64,000 nt of DNA from Amycolatopsis saalfeldensis (GCF_900110575.1 NZ_FOEF01000026.1:50826-114825); one strand, 5' to 3'. Numbered from the stretch's first letter, positions 52,540-62,659 are shown. Notes: generated by a model from the sequence alone, not told the origin. Made by a program: numbers and translations.

Positions 52540-53247
52540 GTGACAACTACCGCAGGTTCGACCGGCACGGACACGACGACGAAGAATGGAACGTCGCTGA
52601 ACACGTGGGCTGGCCGTGACGGCAAGGCTCCTTCACGCCTGAGCGGCGGAGGCAGGCGGCGCAGTGTGCCCTACCTGCTGCTCGGTGTCCTGCTGGTCGT
52701 GGTGTGCGCCGCGGGCGGCGTGTTCGCCGGAATGCAGTTGGGAGACCGGGAAAGCGTGCTGGCGTTGGCCCGTCCCGTTGCGGTGGGTCAAATCCTCACC
52801 GCGCAGGACCTCAAGCAGGTTAGCATGGCGACCGACTCCGGAATGGACGTGATGTCGGCATCGGCGGCGTCCACCGTGGTGGGACAGCCGGTTGCGTTCA
52901 GTCTGCCCGCCGGTTCACTGGTGACCCGATCGGTCCTCGGCTCGCCGCAGATTCCCTTGCAGGGAAGGGCAATTGCGGCGGTCGGGTTGAAGCCTGGGCA
53001 GTTCCCGCCCGACTTGGCGCCCGGAACCACCGTCGCAGTGCTCACCACGCCGGGCCAGGGCACGACGACGGGATCGTCGAACGGACAGACCTCGTCGTGG
53101 ACCGCGGTGGTGACCGGCATCGCCACGCGCGAGGGCGAGCAAACCACCGTGGTCTCTCTGCAACTGTCCGAATCGGACGCTCGGGCGTTCGCCTCGGCTC
53201 CAGCGGGGCAACTCAGCCTGGTGGCGATCGCGGGAGGTGGACGCTGA
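52540..53247 (+). CDS. SAF-domain protein (CpaB/RcpC-like)
   Basis: A 235-residue protein with one transmembrane segment (about residues 45-65), followed by a SAF-like domain (ARPVAVGQILTAQDL, FSLPAGSLVTRSVL). SAF proteins (CpaB/RcpC) aid Flp secretion. GTG 52540 follows AAGGAGG. The stop overlaps the next ATG. Confidence 0.8.
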   Translation: MTTTAGSTGTDTTTKNGTSLNTWAGRDGKAPSRLSGGGRRRSVPYLLLGVLLVVVCAAGGVFAGMQLGDRESVLALARPVAVGQILTAQDLKQVSMATDSGMDVMSASAASTVVGQPVAFSLPAGSLVTRSVLGSPQIPLQGRAIAAVGLKPGQFPPDLAPGTTVAVLTTPGQGTTTGSSNGQTSSWTAVVTGIATREGEQTTVVSLQLSESDARAFASAPAGQLSLVAIAGGGR

Positions 53248-54086
53248 TGCTCATCGCAGTCTGTTCGCTCAAGGGCTCGCCCGGCGTCACCACGTTGGCC
53301 ACCGCCCTCGGCGCTCGGTGGCCAGGGCAGGAGAACCCGATTGTCGTCGAGGCAGACCCTGCCGGCGGTGACCTGATGGCCCGCTTCCGGCTGCCCGAGT
53401 CACCGGGGCTGGTCAGCCTGGCCGCCGCGGCACGGGGCCGCGGCGGCTCCGACCCGAACCTGCTCGCCCAGCACACACAGCTCCTGCCAGGTGGCTTGCG
53501 GGTGGTGCTCGGGCCGGTAGGCGCGGAACAAGCCCGCGCCGCGTTGTCGGTGCTGGCTCCGGGCGCGTCGTCGCCGATGCGCCGTGCAGCCGACCAGGCG
53601 GGGACCACGGTCATCGTCGACTGCGGCCGGGTGGATCCCGACTCGCCTGCGTTCCCGATCATCCGCGGCGCCGACGCGATGCTGCTGGTCGCCCGACCAC
53701 ACGACGACGAACTCGCGCACGTCGCGCTCAAGCTGCAGGCCGCCCAGCGGTGGTCGGCGAAGCCGTGCTTCGTGCTCGTCGGCGACGGCTACCCGACCGC
53801 CGAGGTCGCCCAGGTCATGGGCATCCCGGTGATGGGCCGTGTTCCCCGCGATGACAAGGGCGCCGCGGTGTTGTGCGGGCAGGGCAACGGTCGGCACAGC
53901 CCGGCGAAGTCCGCGCTCGGGCGTGCCGCCGCCAAGATCGCGCTGAACACCTTTGCGCATTGGCACGCCACCAACAACGGTGGCACCCGTGCTCCGCACC
54001 TGCGGCTGGCGGTGCCCGGAGAGCCGATCTCGGGCGCGGCCCTGCAGCCCCTCGGGCCGCAGACCCGGAACGGCGCGACGTCATGA
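53247..54086 (+). CDS. MinD/ParA-like ATPase (TadZ/CpaE-like)
   Basis: A 279-residue protein with the deviant Walker A KGSPGVTT (about residues 9-16), ADPAGGDL, and VIVDCGRVDPDSPAF. It should localise the pilus machine. TGATG junction with the SAF gene and ATGA overlap with tadA indicate tight coupling. Confidence 0.85.
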   Translation: MLIAVCSLKGSPGVTTLATALGARWPGQENPIVVEADPAGGDLMARFRLPESPGLVSLAAAARGRGGSDPNLLAQHTQLLPGGLRVVLGPVGAEQARAALSVLAPGASSPMRRAADQAGTTVIVDCGRVDPDSPAFPIIRGADAMLLVARPHDDELAHVALKLQAAQRWSAKPCFVLVGDGYPTAEVAQVMGIPVMGRVPRDDKGAAVLCGQGNGRHSPAKSALGRAAAKIALNTFAHWHATNNGGTRAPHLRLAVPGEPISGAALQPLGPQTRNGATS

Positions 54087-55525
54087 CCCGGCCCGGCCTC
54101 GGCGAGCCGCACCTGACGACCACGTCGAACGGAGCGGGCCCACAACCTGGCCCGACGAACCTGCCCGGCCCAGCGGAGCTTCCGCATCGGCCCGCAGGGG
54201 AGGCTGCGGCCGTGGATCGGCTGCGGCAGTACCTGCGCGAGCAGCTGTCCACGCAGCTCAGCCAACGTATCCGGGACGACGAAAGCAGCGGCCGTGCCCC
54301 GATGGGGACGGTAGCGCGCCGTCAGATGGCCGAGGCGATCCTGCAGGACGCCGCCGAGGCACATGCCCAGGCGGAGATGCAGCAAGCCCGCGACCTGGTA
54401 CGACCGGAGGTCGAGCAGCGGGTGATCACGGCCGTGCTCGACGAGGTCTTCGGGCTGGCCGGGCTGGAACCGCTGCTGGCCGACACCGAAATCGAGAACA
54501 TCAACATCAACGGCTACGACCACGTCTTCGTTCGCTACGCCGACGGCCGCCGACGCCGGTTGCCGCCAGTAGTGGGTTCGGACACGGAACTCATCGAGCT
54601 CATTCGAGATCTGGCGACCCGGTCCGGCGTGGAAGAACGCCGCTTCGATCGCGGTTCGCCGATCGTCAACTTCCAGCTGCCCGGTGGCGAGCGGGTCTCC
54701 GCGGTCATGGCCGTCACCGCGCGCCCATCGGTATCGATTCGGCGTCACCGCTTCACCAGCGTCACTCTGGCGGAGCTCCGTGAGAACGGCACCATCGATC
54801 TCGCCCTGGAGTCGTTCCTCAAAGCGCTGGTGCGTGCACGTCGCAACGTCCTGGTCACCGGCGGCACGGCGATCGGCAAGACCACACTGTTGCGTGGTCT
54901 GGCCTCGGCCATCCCGTCGTGGGAGCGGATCCTGACGATCGAGGACGTTTTCGAGCTCGGCCTCGGCGAGGACGGCGAAGCACACCCGGACGTGGTCGCG
55001 ATGCAGGCCCGCGAACCCAATCTGGAAGGCGTGGGTGCGGTCTCTCTATCGGATCTGGTGTGGCAGTCACTGCGCCAAAGCCCGGACCGGGTCATCGTGG
55101 GCGAGGTTCGCGGTCCCGAGGTCATCCCGATGTGCAACGCGATGTCCATGGGCAACGACGGCAGCATGGGCACCCTGCACTCCTCCAGCAGCCAGGGCGC
55201 GTTCACCAAGCTCGCCGCCTACGCGGTGCAAGGCCCCGAACGGCTGCCGATGGAAGCAACGAACTTGTTGGTGGCCGCGGCCCTGCACTTCGTGGTGCAT
55301 CTGGACAAGCCCCGCGGCGAAAACAGCAAACGCGTGGTGTCCTCCATCCGCGAAGTCGTCGGCGCCGACGGCGCTCAGATCATCAGCAACGAGGTATGGC
55401 GCCCCGGCCCGGACCTGCGCGCTGTGCCCGGCGCGCCGCTGCGCACCGACACCGTGGACCTGCTCATGGACGCCGGCTACGACCCGGACCTGTTCGAGCG
55501 GCGCGAAGGGTGGTGGACGCCATGA
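54083..55525 (+). CDS. tadA: Pilus assembly ATPase TadA/CpaF
   Basis: A 480-residue type II/IV secretion ATPase. Walker A is GGTAIGKTT (about residue 258), the Asp box is LTIEDVFELGL, the Walker B region is QSPDRVIVGEVRGPEV, and the His box is GSMGTLHSSS. The N-terminus carries a Pro-rich extension. It powers Flp pilus assembly. It overlaps the preceding and following genes by 4 nt. Confidence 0.92.
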   Translation: MTRPGLGEPHLTTTSNGAGPQPGPTNLPGPAELPHRPAGEAAAVDRLRQYLREQLSTQLSQRIRDDESSGRAPMGTVARRQMAEAILQDAAEAHAQAEMQQARDLVRPEVEQRVITAVLDEVFGLAGLEPLLADTEIENININGYDHVFVRYADGRRRRLPPVVGSDTELIELIRDLATRSGVEERRFDRGSPIVNFQLPGGERVSAVMAVTARPSVSIRRHRFTSVTLAELRENGTIDLALESFLKALVRARRNVLVTGGTAIGKTTLLRGLASAIPSWERILTIEDVFELGLGEDGEAHPDVVAMQAREPNLEGVGAVSLSDLVWQSLRQSPDRVIVGEVRGPEVIPMCNAMSMGNDGSMGTLHSSSSQGAFTKLAAYAVQGPERLPMEATNLLVAAALHFVVHLDKPRGENSKRVVSSIREVVGADGAQIISNEVWRPGPDLRAVPGAPLRTDTVDLLMDAGYDPDLFERREGWWTP

Positions 55526-56445
55526 CCACGACTGCCGCCCTGTTCGGATTGCTCGGCGCGGGCCTGGCCGTCGGCGTCCTGCTCGTGTGGGCTGGGCTGC
55601 GCGGCCGGCCCGTCCGCCCCGCGACGCCGTCGCGGCTGAGCGCGTGGCTGGCCGTCCACCACGACCGCAAGCAGGTCGGCTGGCTGGTGGTGGCCGTGCT
55701 CGCCGGCCTGGCCGTCGGCACGATCACCGGCTGGGTCGTCGGCGCCGTCCTGACCGTCGTGGCCGTGGTCGGTCTGCCCCGGATCCTCGGCTCGAACACC
55801 GACCACAAGCTCCACCTCGAACGCATCGAGGCGATCGCCGGATGGACCGAAATGCTGCGCGACACCCTTGTCGCCGCGGCCGGCCTGGAGCAGGCCATCC
55901 TCGCCACCGCCCCGGCCTGCCCGGCCGCGATCCGCGAGGAGATCACCGAGCTGGCCGTCCGGCTCGAACGCGGCGAACGCCTCGCACCCTCATTGCGCAA
56001 CCTCGCCGAGCAGCTGCGCGACCCGACCGCGGACCTGGTGATCTCCGCGCTCGTGCTGGCCGCCGAACACCAGGCCCGCCAGTTGGCCGACCTGCTCGGG
56101 GAACTGGCCAGCGAGGCCCGTGAACAAGCGTCGATGCGGATGCGCGTCGAGGCCGGGCGCGCCCGTACCAAGACCAGCGTGCGCGTCATCGTAATCACCA
56201 CCCTGTCCTTCGCTGTCGGTTTGGTGCTGCTCAACCGCGGTTACCTCGCCCCGTACAACTCGGCGTTCGGCCAGATCATGCTCCTGATCGTCGGAGTGCT
56301 CTTCGCAGCAGCTTTTGTTTGGCTGTCAAAGATCGCGCGCATGCGGGAGTCCGAAAGGTTCCTGACCGAGCTGGGCACGATCCGGTCGCACGACGCCGAT
56401 CTCGACGTCGATGACCTGTTCACCGGAAAGGGGGCGTCGTCATGA
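55522..56445 (+). CDS. tadB: TadB-like inner-membrane protein
   Basis: A 307-residue T2SF-type membrane protein with helices near residues 5-25, 52-90 and 215-275 and the cytoplasmic segment GWTEMLRDTLVAAAGLEQAI. It is the platform protein for the pilus. ATGA overlap at both ends. Confidence 0.9.
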   Translation: MTTTAALFGLLGAGLAVGVLLVWAGLRGRPVRPATPSRLSAWLAVHHDRKQVGWLVVAVLAGLAVGTITGWVVGAVLTVVAVVGLPRILGSNTDHKLHLERIEAIAGWTEMLRDTLVAAAGLEQAILATAPACPAAIREEITELAVRLERGERLAPSLRNLAEQLRDPTADLVISALVLAAEHQARQLADLLGELASEAREQASMRMRVEAGRARTKTSVRVIVITTLSFAVGLVLLNRGYLAPYNSAFGQIMLLIVGVLFAAAFVWLSKIARMRESERFLTELGTIRSHDADLDVDDLFTGKGASS

Positions 56446-57335
56446 TCAGTGCGTTGCTGTGGGGCGCTGGGCTCGGCGTCGGGTTGTGGGCGCTGGTGGT
56501 CTATGTGTTCCCGCCGAAGCCACCATTGCGAACTCTGGTCGACCGGCTGCATTCGACACCGGCACCACCGCCGATCCTCGCCGCGGATTCCGATGGCTGG
56601 GCCTTGCGGGTAGGCAAGCCGTTCATCAAGCCGCTGGCCGCACTCGGGCTGCCGAACCGCAAGTTGCGCAACGACCTCGCCGTCACCGGCAAGGGTATCG
56701 AGCACCACCTGGCCGAGAAGGCCACGTTCGCGCTGACCGGGTTGCTGCTGCCCATCCTGATGCAGCTCCTGCTCGTGGTGACCGATGTCAGTCCGGAGTG
56801 GGAAGTTCCGGCCATCGCTAGCCTCATCCTCGCCTTGGGCGGCTTCCTGCTCCCGGACATCAGTGTCCGGCGGGAAGCCGAGCGGCGACGCTCGACCTTC
56901 CGGCACGCGTTGTCGGCTTACCTCAACCTGATCCGGGTCCTGCTGGCCGGTGGCGCCGGGGTAGACGGAGCCCTGTCCGACGCGGTCGGCATTGGCAAAG
57001 GCTGGGCGTTTCAACAGATTCGCCGCGCACTGGTCACCGCCAAGCTCACCCGCACCACCCCGTGGTCCACCCTGGGCCAGCTCGGCACCGAACTCGATGT
57101 GCACCAGCTGTCCGAGCTGGCCGCCTCGGTCAGCCTGGCCGGAACCGAAGGTGCCCGCGTGCGCGCCAGCCTCGCAGCCAAAGCCGCCGCGCTGCGCACC
57201 CGCGAGCTCACCGACGCCGAAGGTGACGCCCAGTCGGCCACTGAACGCATGAGCCTGCCCGTGGTGGTGCTGTTCGGTGGATTCCTTGTCTTCATTGGGT
57301 TTCCCGCACTCGCACAGGTGCTGGGAGGTCTCTGA
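56442..57335 (+). CDS. tadC: TadC-like inner-membrane protein
   Basis: A 297-residue T2SF-type membrane protein, with AYLNLIRVLLAGGAGVDGAL and SAKAAALRTRELTDAEG-like segments and C-terminal helices (LPVVVLFGGFLVFIGFPAL). It is the second platform subunit and follows tadB with a 4-nt overlap. Confidence 0.9.
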   Translation: MISALLWGAGLGVGLWALVVYVFPPKPPLRTLVDRLHSTPAPPPILAADSDGWALRVGKPFIKPLAALGLPNRKLRNDLAVTGKGIEHHLAEKATFALTGLLLPILMQLLLVVTDVSPEWEVPAIASLILALGGFLLPDISVRREAERRRSTFRHALSAYLNLIRVLLAGGAGVDGALSDAVGIGKGWAFQQIRRALVTAKLTRTTPWSTLGQLGTELDVHQLSELAASVSLAGTEGARVRASLAAKAAALRTRELTDAEGDAQSATERMSLPVVVLFGGFLVFIGFPALAQVLGGL

Positions 57336-57385
57336 GTTCCATTAGAACAGTCCATAACGGACCCCGAACCACAGGGGAGATACTG

Positions 57386-57571
57386 ATGTTCAACGAAGTT
57401 CAGATCCTAGTCGCCCGCATCCGTGCCGGGTTGGAGCGGCTGCGCCAGGACGAGCGCGGCTACTCGACCGAGGCCGTGGTTGTCACCGCTGTGCTCGTAG
57501 CCGCGGCGATCGCCGTGCTTGCGATCATCATCGCAAAAGTCGTCGAGAAGGCGAACGGCATCAGTTTGTAG
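57386..57571 (+). CDS. Flp-like pilin
   Basis: A 61-residue protein: a positively charged leader (RLRQDERGYSTEAVVVTAVLVAAAIAVLAIII) with Gly-Tyr-Ser-Thr-Glu at the cleavage point and a long hydrophobic helix with a Glu at +5-like position, as in Flp pilins. ATG 57386 after GGGGAG. Its substrate enzyme is the prepilin peptidase at 49870-50514. Confidence 0.75.
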   Translation: MFNEVQILVARIRAGLERLRQDERGYSTEAVVVTAVLVAAAIAVLAIIIAKVVEKANGISL

Positions 57572-57584
57572 GCCGGTGAACACG

Positions 57585-58070
57585 ATGTCTCGAAACGTTA
57601 GCCGGCCCGCAAAACCGGCACCGACGACACGCGAACGTCCCCACAGGACGGTCGTGCGCTCCGCGCTGCGTCGGCTACGGCACGATCAGCGGGGCGGCGG
57701 AACGGTCGAACTCGTCGTCGCCACACCCTTGCTGCTCCTGCTGATCCTCCTCATCGCCCAGTTCGCGTTGTACATGCACGCCAACCACATCGCGCAAGCT
57801 GCCGCGTCCGAGGCACTCTCCGCTGCGCGAGTCTCCGGGGGCAGCGCAGCCGCGGGCAACACCGAAGGGCAACGCATCCTGGCGCAACTGGGAAGCGGCC
57901 CGCTGCAGGGAGGTTCGGTCAAAGCCCAGCGCGGAAACACCCAAGCCTCCGTGACCATCACCGGAACGGCGACCAGCGTCATCCCGTTCATGACACTCAC
58001 GGTCCACGCCGAAGCTGTTGGGCCCATTGAGAAATTTACCCCGCCGACCGGTGTGGGGGCAGCGCCATGA
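57585..58070 (+). CDS. TadE-like pseudopilin
   Basis: A 161-residue protein with DQRGGGTVELVVATPLLLLLILLIAQF, the TadE/TadG signature. It ends in the ATGA overlap with the next gene. GTG 57576 is an alternative start. Confidence 0.8.
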   Translation: MSRNVSRPAKPAPTTRERPHRTVVRSALRRLRHDQRGGGTVELVVATPLLLLLILLIAQFALYMHANHIAQAAASEALSAARVSGGSAAAGNTEGQRILAQLGSGPLQGGSVKAQRGNTQASVTITGTATSVIPFMTLTVHAEAVGPIEKFTPPTGVGAAP

Positions 58071-58564
58071 GCGCGACATCGACGTTCCGCAGGCTCGTTC
58101 ACCCCGTGCGTGCACGGCTCTGCGTGCTGCGCCGCGATGAACGTGGCTCCGCCGCGGCCGAGCTCACTCTACTCACGCCGCTGCTCATTCTGCTGCTGCT
58201 GTTCGTGGTGCTGTGCGGCCGGCTCGCCGATACGAAACTGCGGATCAACGACGTCGCGCACCAGGCCGCGCGCGCAGCCACCCTGGCCCGTACCCCGTCG
58301 CAAGCCACCGCGAATGCCCAGACGACAGCCAGTGCTGCCTTGGCTTCTGCCGGGATCACCTGCCAGTCGCTCACGGTCTCCACCGACACCCAGGGGCTCA
58401 AACCCGGCTCGACAGTCACCGTCACCGTTTCCTGCAGTGTCGGCTTGGGTGACCTGACCATGCTCGGCGTCCCAGGCTCCCGAACGTTCGAATCCAGCTT
58501 CTCCTCGCCAGTCGATGTATGGCGCGGCACCAGCACACTCGCGCAGGCAGGAGGCACCGGATGA
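58067..58564 (+). CDS. TadE/F-like pseudopilin
   Basis: A 165-residue protein with DERGSAAAELTLLTPLLILLLLFVVL, again a TadE-like leader and helix, then a Ser/Thr-rich C-terminus (SLTVSTDTQGLKPGSTVTV). Diverged from the preceding gene by sequence but with the same layout. Confidence 0.8.
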   Translation: MSATSTFRRLVHPVRARLCVLRRDERGSAAAELTLLTPLLILLLLFVVLCGRLADTKLRINDVAHQAARAATLARTPSQATANAQTTASAALASAGITCQSLTVSTDTQGLKPGSTVTVTVSCSVGLGDLTMLGVPGSRTFESSFSSPVDVWRGTSTLAQAGGTG

Positions 58565-59016
58565 GCTCCACAGCACGGTCTCGCCGCCCCGCTCTGCGCC
58601 GACTGCGTGAGGACCAGAGCGGCCGGGTCACCGCGTTCGTCGTCATCATCGTGACCGCGGTCCTGCTGTTCGCCGGTCTCGTGCTCGACGGTGGACTCGC
58701 GCTGGCCGCCAAGGTTCGCGCTCTCGGCGAGGCCCAGGAAGCCGCTCGGGCCGGCGCCCAGGAAATCGACCTGGCTGCCTACCGCGCCAACGGCACCCTT
58801 CGTCTGGAGCCGCAGCAAGCCAGTGCAGCCGCCCGCAAGTACCTCGCCGCCGCAGGCCACACCGGCACCGTCTCCGTCGCCGGCAACACCGTGCACGTCA
58901 CCGTCACGGTCAGCCAGCCGACGCAACTGCTCCCGTTGATCGGCATCGGCTCGATCGCGGTCACCGCGGCCGGGCAAGCCCAGCCGCAGCGCGGAATCTC
59001 CGGAGTACTCCCATGA
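58561..59016 (+). CDS. TadG-like pseudopilin
   Basis: A 151-residue protein with EDQSGRVTAFVVIIVTAVLLFAGLVLDGGLALA, the TadG/Flp-like N-terminal helix. It ends in a predicted beta-rich tail. ATGA overlap with the preceding gene. Confidence 0.75.
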   Translation: MSSTARSRRPALRRLREDQSGRVTAFVVIIVTAVLLFAGLVLDGGLALAAKVRALGEAQEAARAGAQEIDLAAYRANGTLRLEPQQASAAARKYLAAAGHTGTVSVAGNTVHVTVTVSQPTQLLPLIGIGSIAVTAAGQAQPQRGISGVLP

Positions 59017-59070
59017 CCACGCCTCACCGCTCGCGTCCGGTGCAGCACGCCAACCACGAAGGAGACCAGG

Positions 59071-59508
59071 ATGGCCACGCCTGAAGAGATCGAACATCGC
59101 GTCGAGGAAAACGACAGCACCACCACCGCGAAACGTGCGGCCACGGCGAAGCGGGTCGGCGAACTCGCGCAACGTCGCGCCGCCATCGCCGAACAACTCA
59201 GCGACATCGAGCGTGAACTTGGTGACGTACTCGCCGAGTCCAGTGACGTGATCGGCACCGACGAACTGGCGAAGTTCACTGACGTGCCCGTTGCAGACCT
59301 TGACCAATGGCTCAGCGGCCGGAAGCCCACTCGCACCAAACGCAAGAAGCCCGCACCCGCCCCGTCCGCCGCGAAGACCGATACGGGCCAAGGAGCGCCC
59401 GCGGCGAAGACACCAACGTCCGGCCAGACACCAACGGTACCGGAGCCCGCCGCACCTCGGTCCGTTCCCGCGGGCGTGCCTGCGCGGGTTCCTGCGGAAG
59501 TGACATGA
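59071..59508 (+). CDS. Coiled-coil/Pro-rich unknown protein
   Basis: A 145-residue protein. Residues 1-60 form a charged helix suited to a coiled coil (KRAATAKRVGELAQRRAAIAEQLSDIERELGD), followed by a short TDVPVADLDQWLSGRKPT motif and a Pro/Ala tail. It may be a DNA-binding or scaffolding protein. Unknown. Confidence 0.55.
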   Translation: MATPEEIEHRVEENDSTTTAKRAATAKRVGELAQRRAAIAEQLSDIERELGDVLAESSDVIGTDELAKFTDVPVADLDQWLSGRKPTRTKRKKPAPAPSAAKTDTGQGAPAAKTPTSGQTPTVPEPAAPRSVPAGVPARVPAEVT

Positions 59509-59582
59509 CTTCGCTTGACCTGCCTAGCCAGGCAGCACACATCGAGTCATAAACCCTGTACTGCCAAGGAATTGAGCACGCC

Positions 59583-62500
59583 GTGACCGCACATCCACAC
59601 CACACACGCAGGAAGCTGACACCAAGCGCGCACCGCCACGCCTCATGGGCGCCAGCCAGCGCGTTCCGGTTCGTCGGCCGAGTCCTGCGCGGCCTGCTCG
59701 CCGCCGTCGTCCTGCTCGCGCTCGTGGCCGGCTTGCCCTGGGCGCTGGTGCACTTCGTCGGCTGGCCCCTGCCAGACCATGTGCCGACCTGGGACGAGAC
59801 CCAGGCGACGCTGCTCAACTCGATGAGCCCGCCGTTCCTGCTTAATACCCTGGCCGTGCTGTGCTGGATCGTCTGGTTCTTCTTCGCCATTGACGTCCTG
59901 CGCTGCACCGTCGACGCGGCGCGCGGGATCACCTGGCCGCAGGTCCGTCCACCTGGCCCGCTGCACGGGCTCGCTGCGGCGCTCATCGGCACCATCGTGC
60001 TGACCCTGCTCGGCAGCCGAACCCCGTACACAGGGCCAGCACCGGTCACGGCGGCCTTGACGGGCGACCTCGCGCCAATCGCTGTCGTCGCGCCATTAAC
60101 ACCCGGCCCCGCTGCGCCCGCGCTGGCCAGGCAGGCCCTGGTCGTGCAACAAGCCACCCTGGTGATCGACCGGGCGGCGCCCGCCCCACCAGGAACGGTG
60201 CTGGCCACTGAAGAAGTCCGCCTCCCGCAGAACGGGATCTATGACAGCCTCTGGCGGGTCGCCGAACGCGTCTACGGGCCTGGCGGCGGCAGCCGGTGGC
60301 CCGAGCTATTCCAACTCAACCGCGGTGTCGAGCAGCCCGACGGCCGTACACTCGCCAACCCGAACCTGGTGCGGCCCGGCTGGAAGATCACCGCCTACAT
60401 CCCAGCCCCGCCCAGCGAGCCACCGCCGGGCGAGCAACTGCCGCCGGTCCCACCCGAGCAACCGGTCCCTCCGACCAGTACGGCGCCAACTACACCACCC
60501 TCAACGCAGCCGGCGCCGACCACGCAGGCTCCGCCGGCGACTGACCAGGCCGACCAGCACGGCACCGATCAGGCCGAACCAGGGCTGGACCTGATGACGG
60601 GTGTGTTCGTCAGTCTCGGCCTGGCCGGCCTGGTCACTACGGCCATGGTGTCGGCGAGGATGTGGCGGCGCCGTCGCTACCGCGTCGGCAGCGGCGACCG
60701 CGCCGACCTGCAGCGCCCGATCGCGCCCGTGGTCCGCGCACTGCGCACCGCACACGACGACCATGATGACGACCTGCGCTCCGACGAGGTGGAGTTCATT
60801 GACCTCGCGCCCGCTCCACCGCGGATCCACATCACCGCGGGCGGCGCGCTCGAACCCGACGACGAACCGATACCCGTTCCAGCGCGAGTCGGCGTTCGAG
60901 GTGGAAGCGAGCTCGCCCTGAACCTCGCCAGCACTCGTGGGCTTGGCTTGGCCGGGCCCGGCGCCGCGGACGCGGCCCGTGCTCTCCTGCTGCACCTGCT
61001 CGCCGAGCACCAGCCTGGCGGCAGCGTCTGCGTGATCATCCCCGCCGAGGATCTGCACCTCGTCTTCGACGGCACGCACGTCGAGCACCTGCCCTCGACC
61101 GTCCTGGTGGTCGATTCCCTCGACGCCGCCCTCGACGAGATGGAAGCGGCGCTGCTCACCCGCACCCGCCACGCCATCGAAGAGACCGAATTCCAGCCCA
61201 CCCCGGCCTCGCTCGTGCTGCTCGCCAGCCCGACACCGCACGCCGAACGCCGCCTGCAGGCCGTCCTCGACAACGGCTCCACCCTCGGCCTCGCCGGCAT
61301 CCTGCTCGGCCAGTGGCGGCCCGGCGCAACCGTCCGCATCCGCCCCGACGGCACCGTCAGCGCCACCAGCCCCGGCCTCGGCGACGCGCTCACTGGTACC
61401 CGTCTGTTCACCCTGCCCGCCGCCGACACCACCGAGTTGCTGACCCTGCTCCGTGACGCCGAAGGCCCGACCGACCTGCCGGGCTCCGGTGTCGAACCCG
61501 GCGCTGCCGGCGATGGTGGCCTACCGCTCGTGGACGTCGCCGAGGACGACGACAGGATTGCGCAACCGTCGGTGCCCGAGCAGCGCTCGGTGGAAGAGAT
61601 GACCCGGCTCGAATCGACCCGGCCGCCGGACCGGCAGAACGACCCGGCTGCGCCGATGCCGAGCCTGCAGGTGCTGGACGTCCACGCCGCCCCCGTGGAC
61701 GTCCAGCCGCCTGCCCCGGTGCCAGCCTCACCGGCCGACGACGCCGATGGACACCGCACGACCACCGACGACCTGGTGCTTGCCGACAACTGGTCAACAC
61801 GGCCGGAGAATCCGCCGAAGCCAGCGGTGGGAGATCAACCGGCGACGCGGCGACCGCTGGCCGTGCGAGTGCTCGGTCGTGTTTACCTGGCCCTTCAAGA
61901 CGACAGCGGAGAACGCGAGCTCGGTGGGGCGCTCACACCGAAGCAACGCGAAGTGCTCGTCTACCTCGCGCTACACCCCCACGGCGTCCGCCGCGAAGTC
62001 CTCAACGAAGCCGTCTGGCCCGACAGCCGGCCACCGCGGCCGTACAACAGCTTCCACAACACCCTCTCGATGCTGCGCCGCGCACTCAGCGACGCCACCG
62101 ACGGCGCCCTCGACAATGTCGTCCTCAACGACGACGGCCGCTACCAACTCAACCCTGACCTGGTCACCGTCGACTTCTGGCACCTCCAGCATGCCCTGCA
62201 GGCACCCCGCCCGACCGACGGTGACGCCCTCCTACAGCTGCACGACGCCGTCGAGCTCTACCAGGGCGACCTCGCCGAAGACCTGCTCGTCCCTTGGGTC
62301 GAGCCCTTCCGCGAGACCATCCGCCGCGACGTCCTCGACGCGCTCGGCGCACTGATCCGCACCCACGGCGACGCCGACCCGGAAACGATGCTCACGCTGC
62401 TGGAACGCACTCGCAAGCTCGACCGGTACAACGAAGGCGTCTACCGCGACATCATCCGCACCCAGGCCCGCCTCGGCCAGTACGCCGCCATTCCACGCAC

Positions 62501-62636
62501 GCTCGCGCTCCTCACCGCCACGCTCGACGAGATCGGGCAGCACCCCAGCGCGGACACACTCAACCTCGCTGACTTCCTCCAACGACGCGGAAGTACCCGC
62601 CGCCAGCTTCCGACCGACAACGCCGCCGCCAGCTGA
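59583..62636 (+). CDS. Membrane LysM-BTAD transcriptional regulator
   Basis: A 1017-residue protein. About three N-terminal helices (near residues 30-50, 80-100, 130-150) precede a LysM-like domain (about 212-275: DSLWRVAERVYGPG, LVRPGWKITAYIP), then a Pro/Thr linker, another helix (336-358), a large central region, and from about 757 a BTAD/SARP-type DNA-binding part (LAVRVLGRVYLALQ, LTPKQREVLVYLALHPHG) with the helical C-terminus. It may sense the cell wall and control the pilus genes. GTG 59583. Confidence 0.82.
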   Translation: MTAHPHHTRRKLTPSAHRHASWAPASAFRFVGRVLRGLLAAVVLLALVAGLPWALVHFVGWPLPDHVPTWDETQATLLNSMSPPFLLNTLAVLCWIVWFFFAIDVLRCTVDAARGITWPQVRPPGPLHGLAAALIGTIVLTLLGSRTPYTGPAPVTAALTGDLAPIAVVAPLTPGPAAPALARQALVVQQATLVIDRAAPAPPGTVLATEEVRLPQNGIYDSLWRVAERVYGPGGGSRWPELFQLNRGVEQPDGRTLANPNLVRPGWKITAYIPAPPSEPPPGEQLPPVPPEQPVPPTSTAPTTPPSTQPAPTTQAPPATDQADQHGTDQAEPGLDLMTGVFVSLGLAGLVTTAMVSARMWRRRRYRVGSGDRADLQRPIAPVVRALRTAHDDHDDDLRSDEVEFIDLAPAPPRIHITAGGALEPDDEPIPVPARVGVRGGSELALNLASTRGLGLAGPGAADAARALLLHLLAEHQPGGSVCVIIPAEDLHLVFDGTHVEHLPSTVLVVDSLDAALDEMEAALLTRTRHAIEETEFQPTPASLVLLASPTPHAERRLQAVLDNGSTLGLAGILLGQWRPGATVRIRPDGTVSATSPGLGDALTGTRLFTLPAADTTELLTLLRDAEGPTDLPGSGVEPGAAGDGGLPLVDVAEDDDRIAQPSVPEQRSVEEMTRLESTRPPDRQNDPAAPMPSLQVLDVHAAPVDVQPPAPVPASPADDADGHRTTTDDLVLADNWSTRPENPPKPAVGDQPATRRPLAVRVLGRVYLALQDDSGERELGGALTPKQREVLVYLALHPHGVRREVLNEAVWPDSRPPRPYNSFHNTLSMLRRALSDATDGALDNVVLNDDGRYQLNPDLVTVDFWHLQHALQAPRPTDGDALLQLHDAVELYQGDLAEDLLVPWVEPFRETIRRDVLDALGALIRTHGDADPETMLTLLERTRKLDRYNEGVYRDIIRTQARLGQYAAIPRTLALLTATLDEIGQHPSADTLNLADFLQRRGSTRRQLPTDNAAAS

Positions 62637-62659
62637 GCGGGCCTACCGCCATCGGCATC

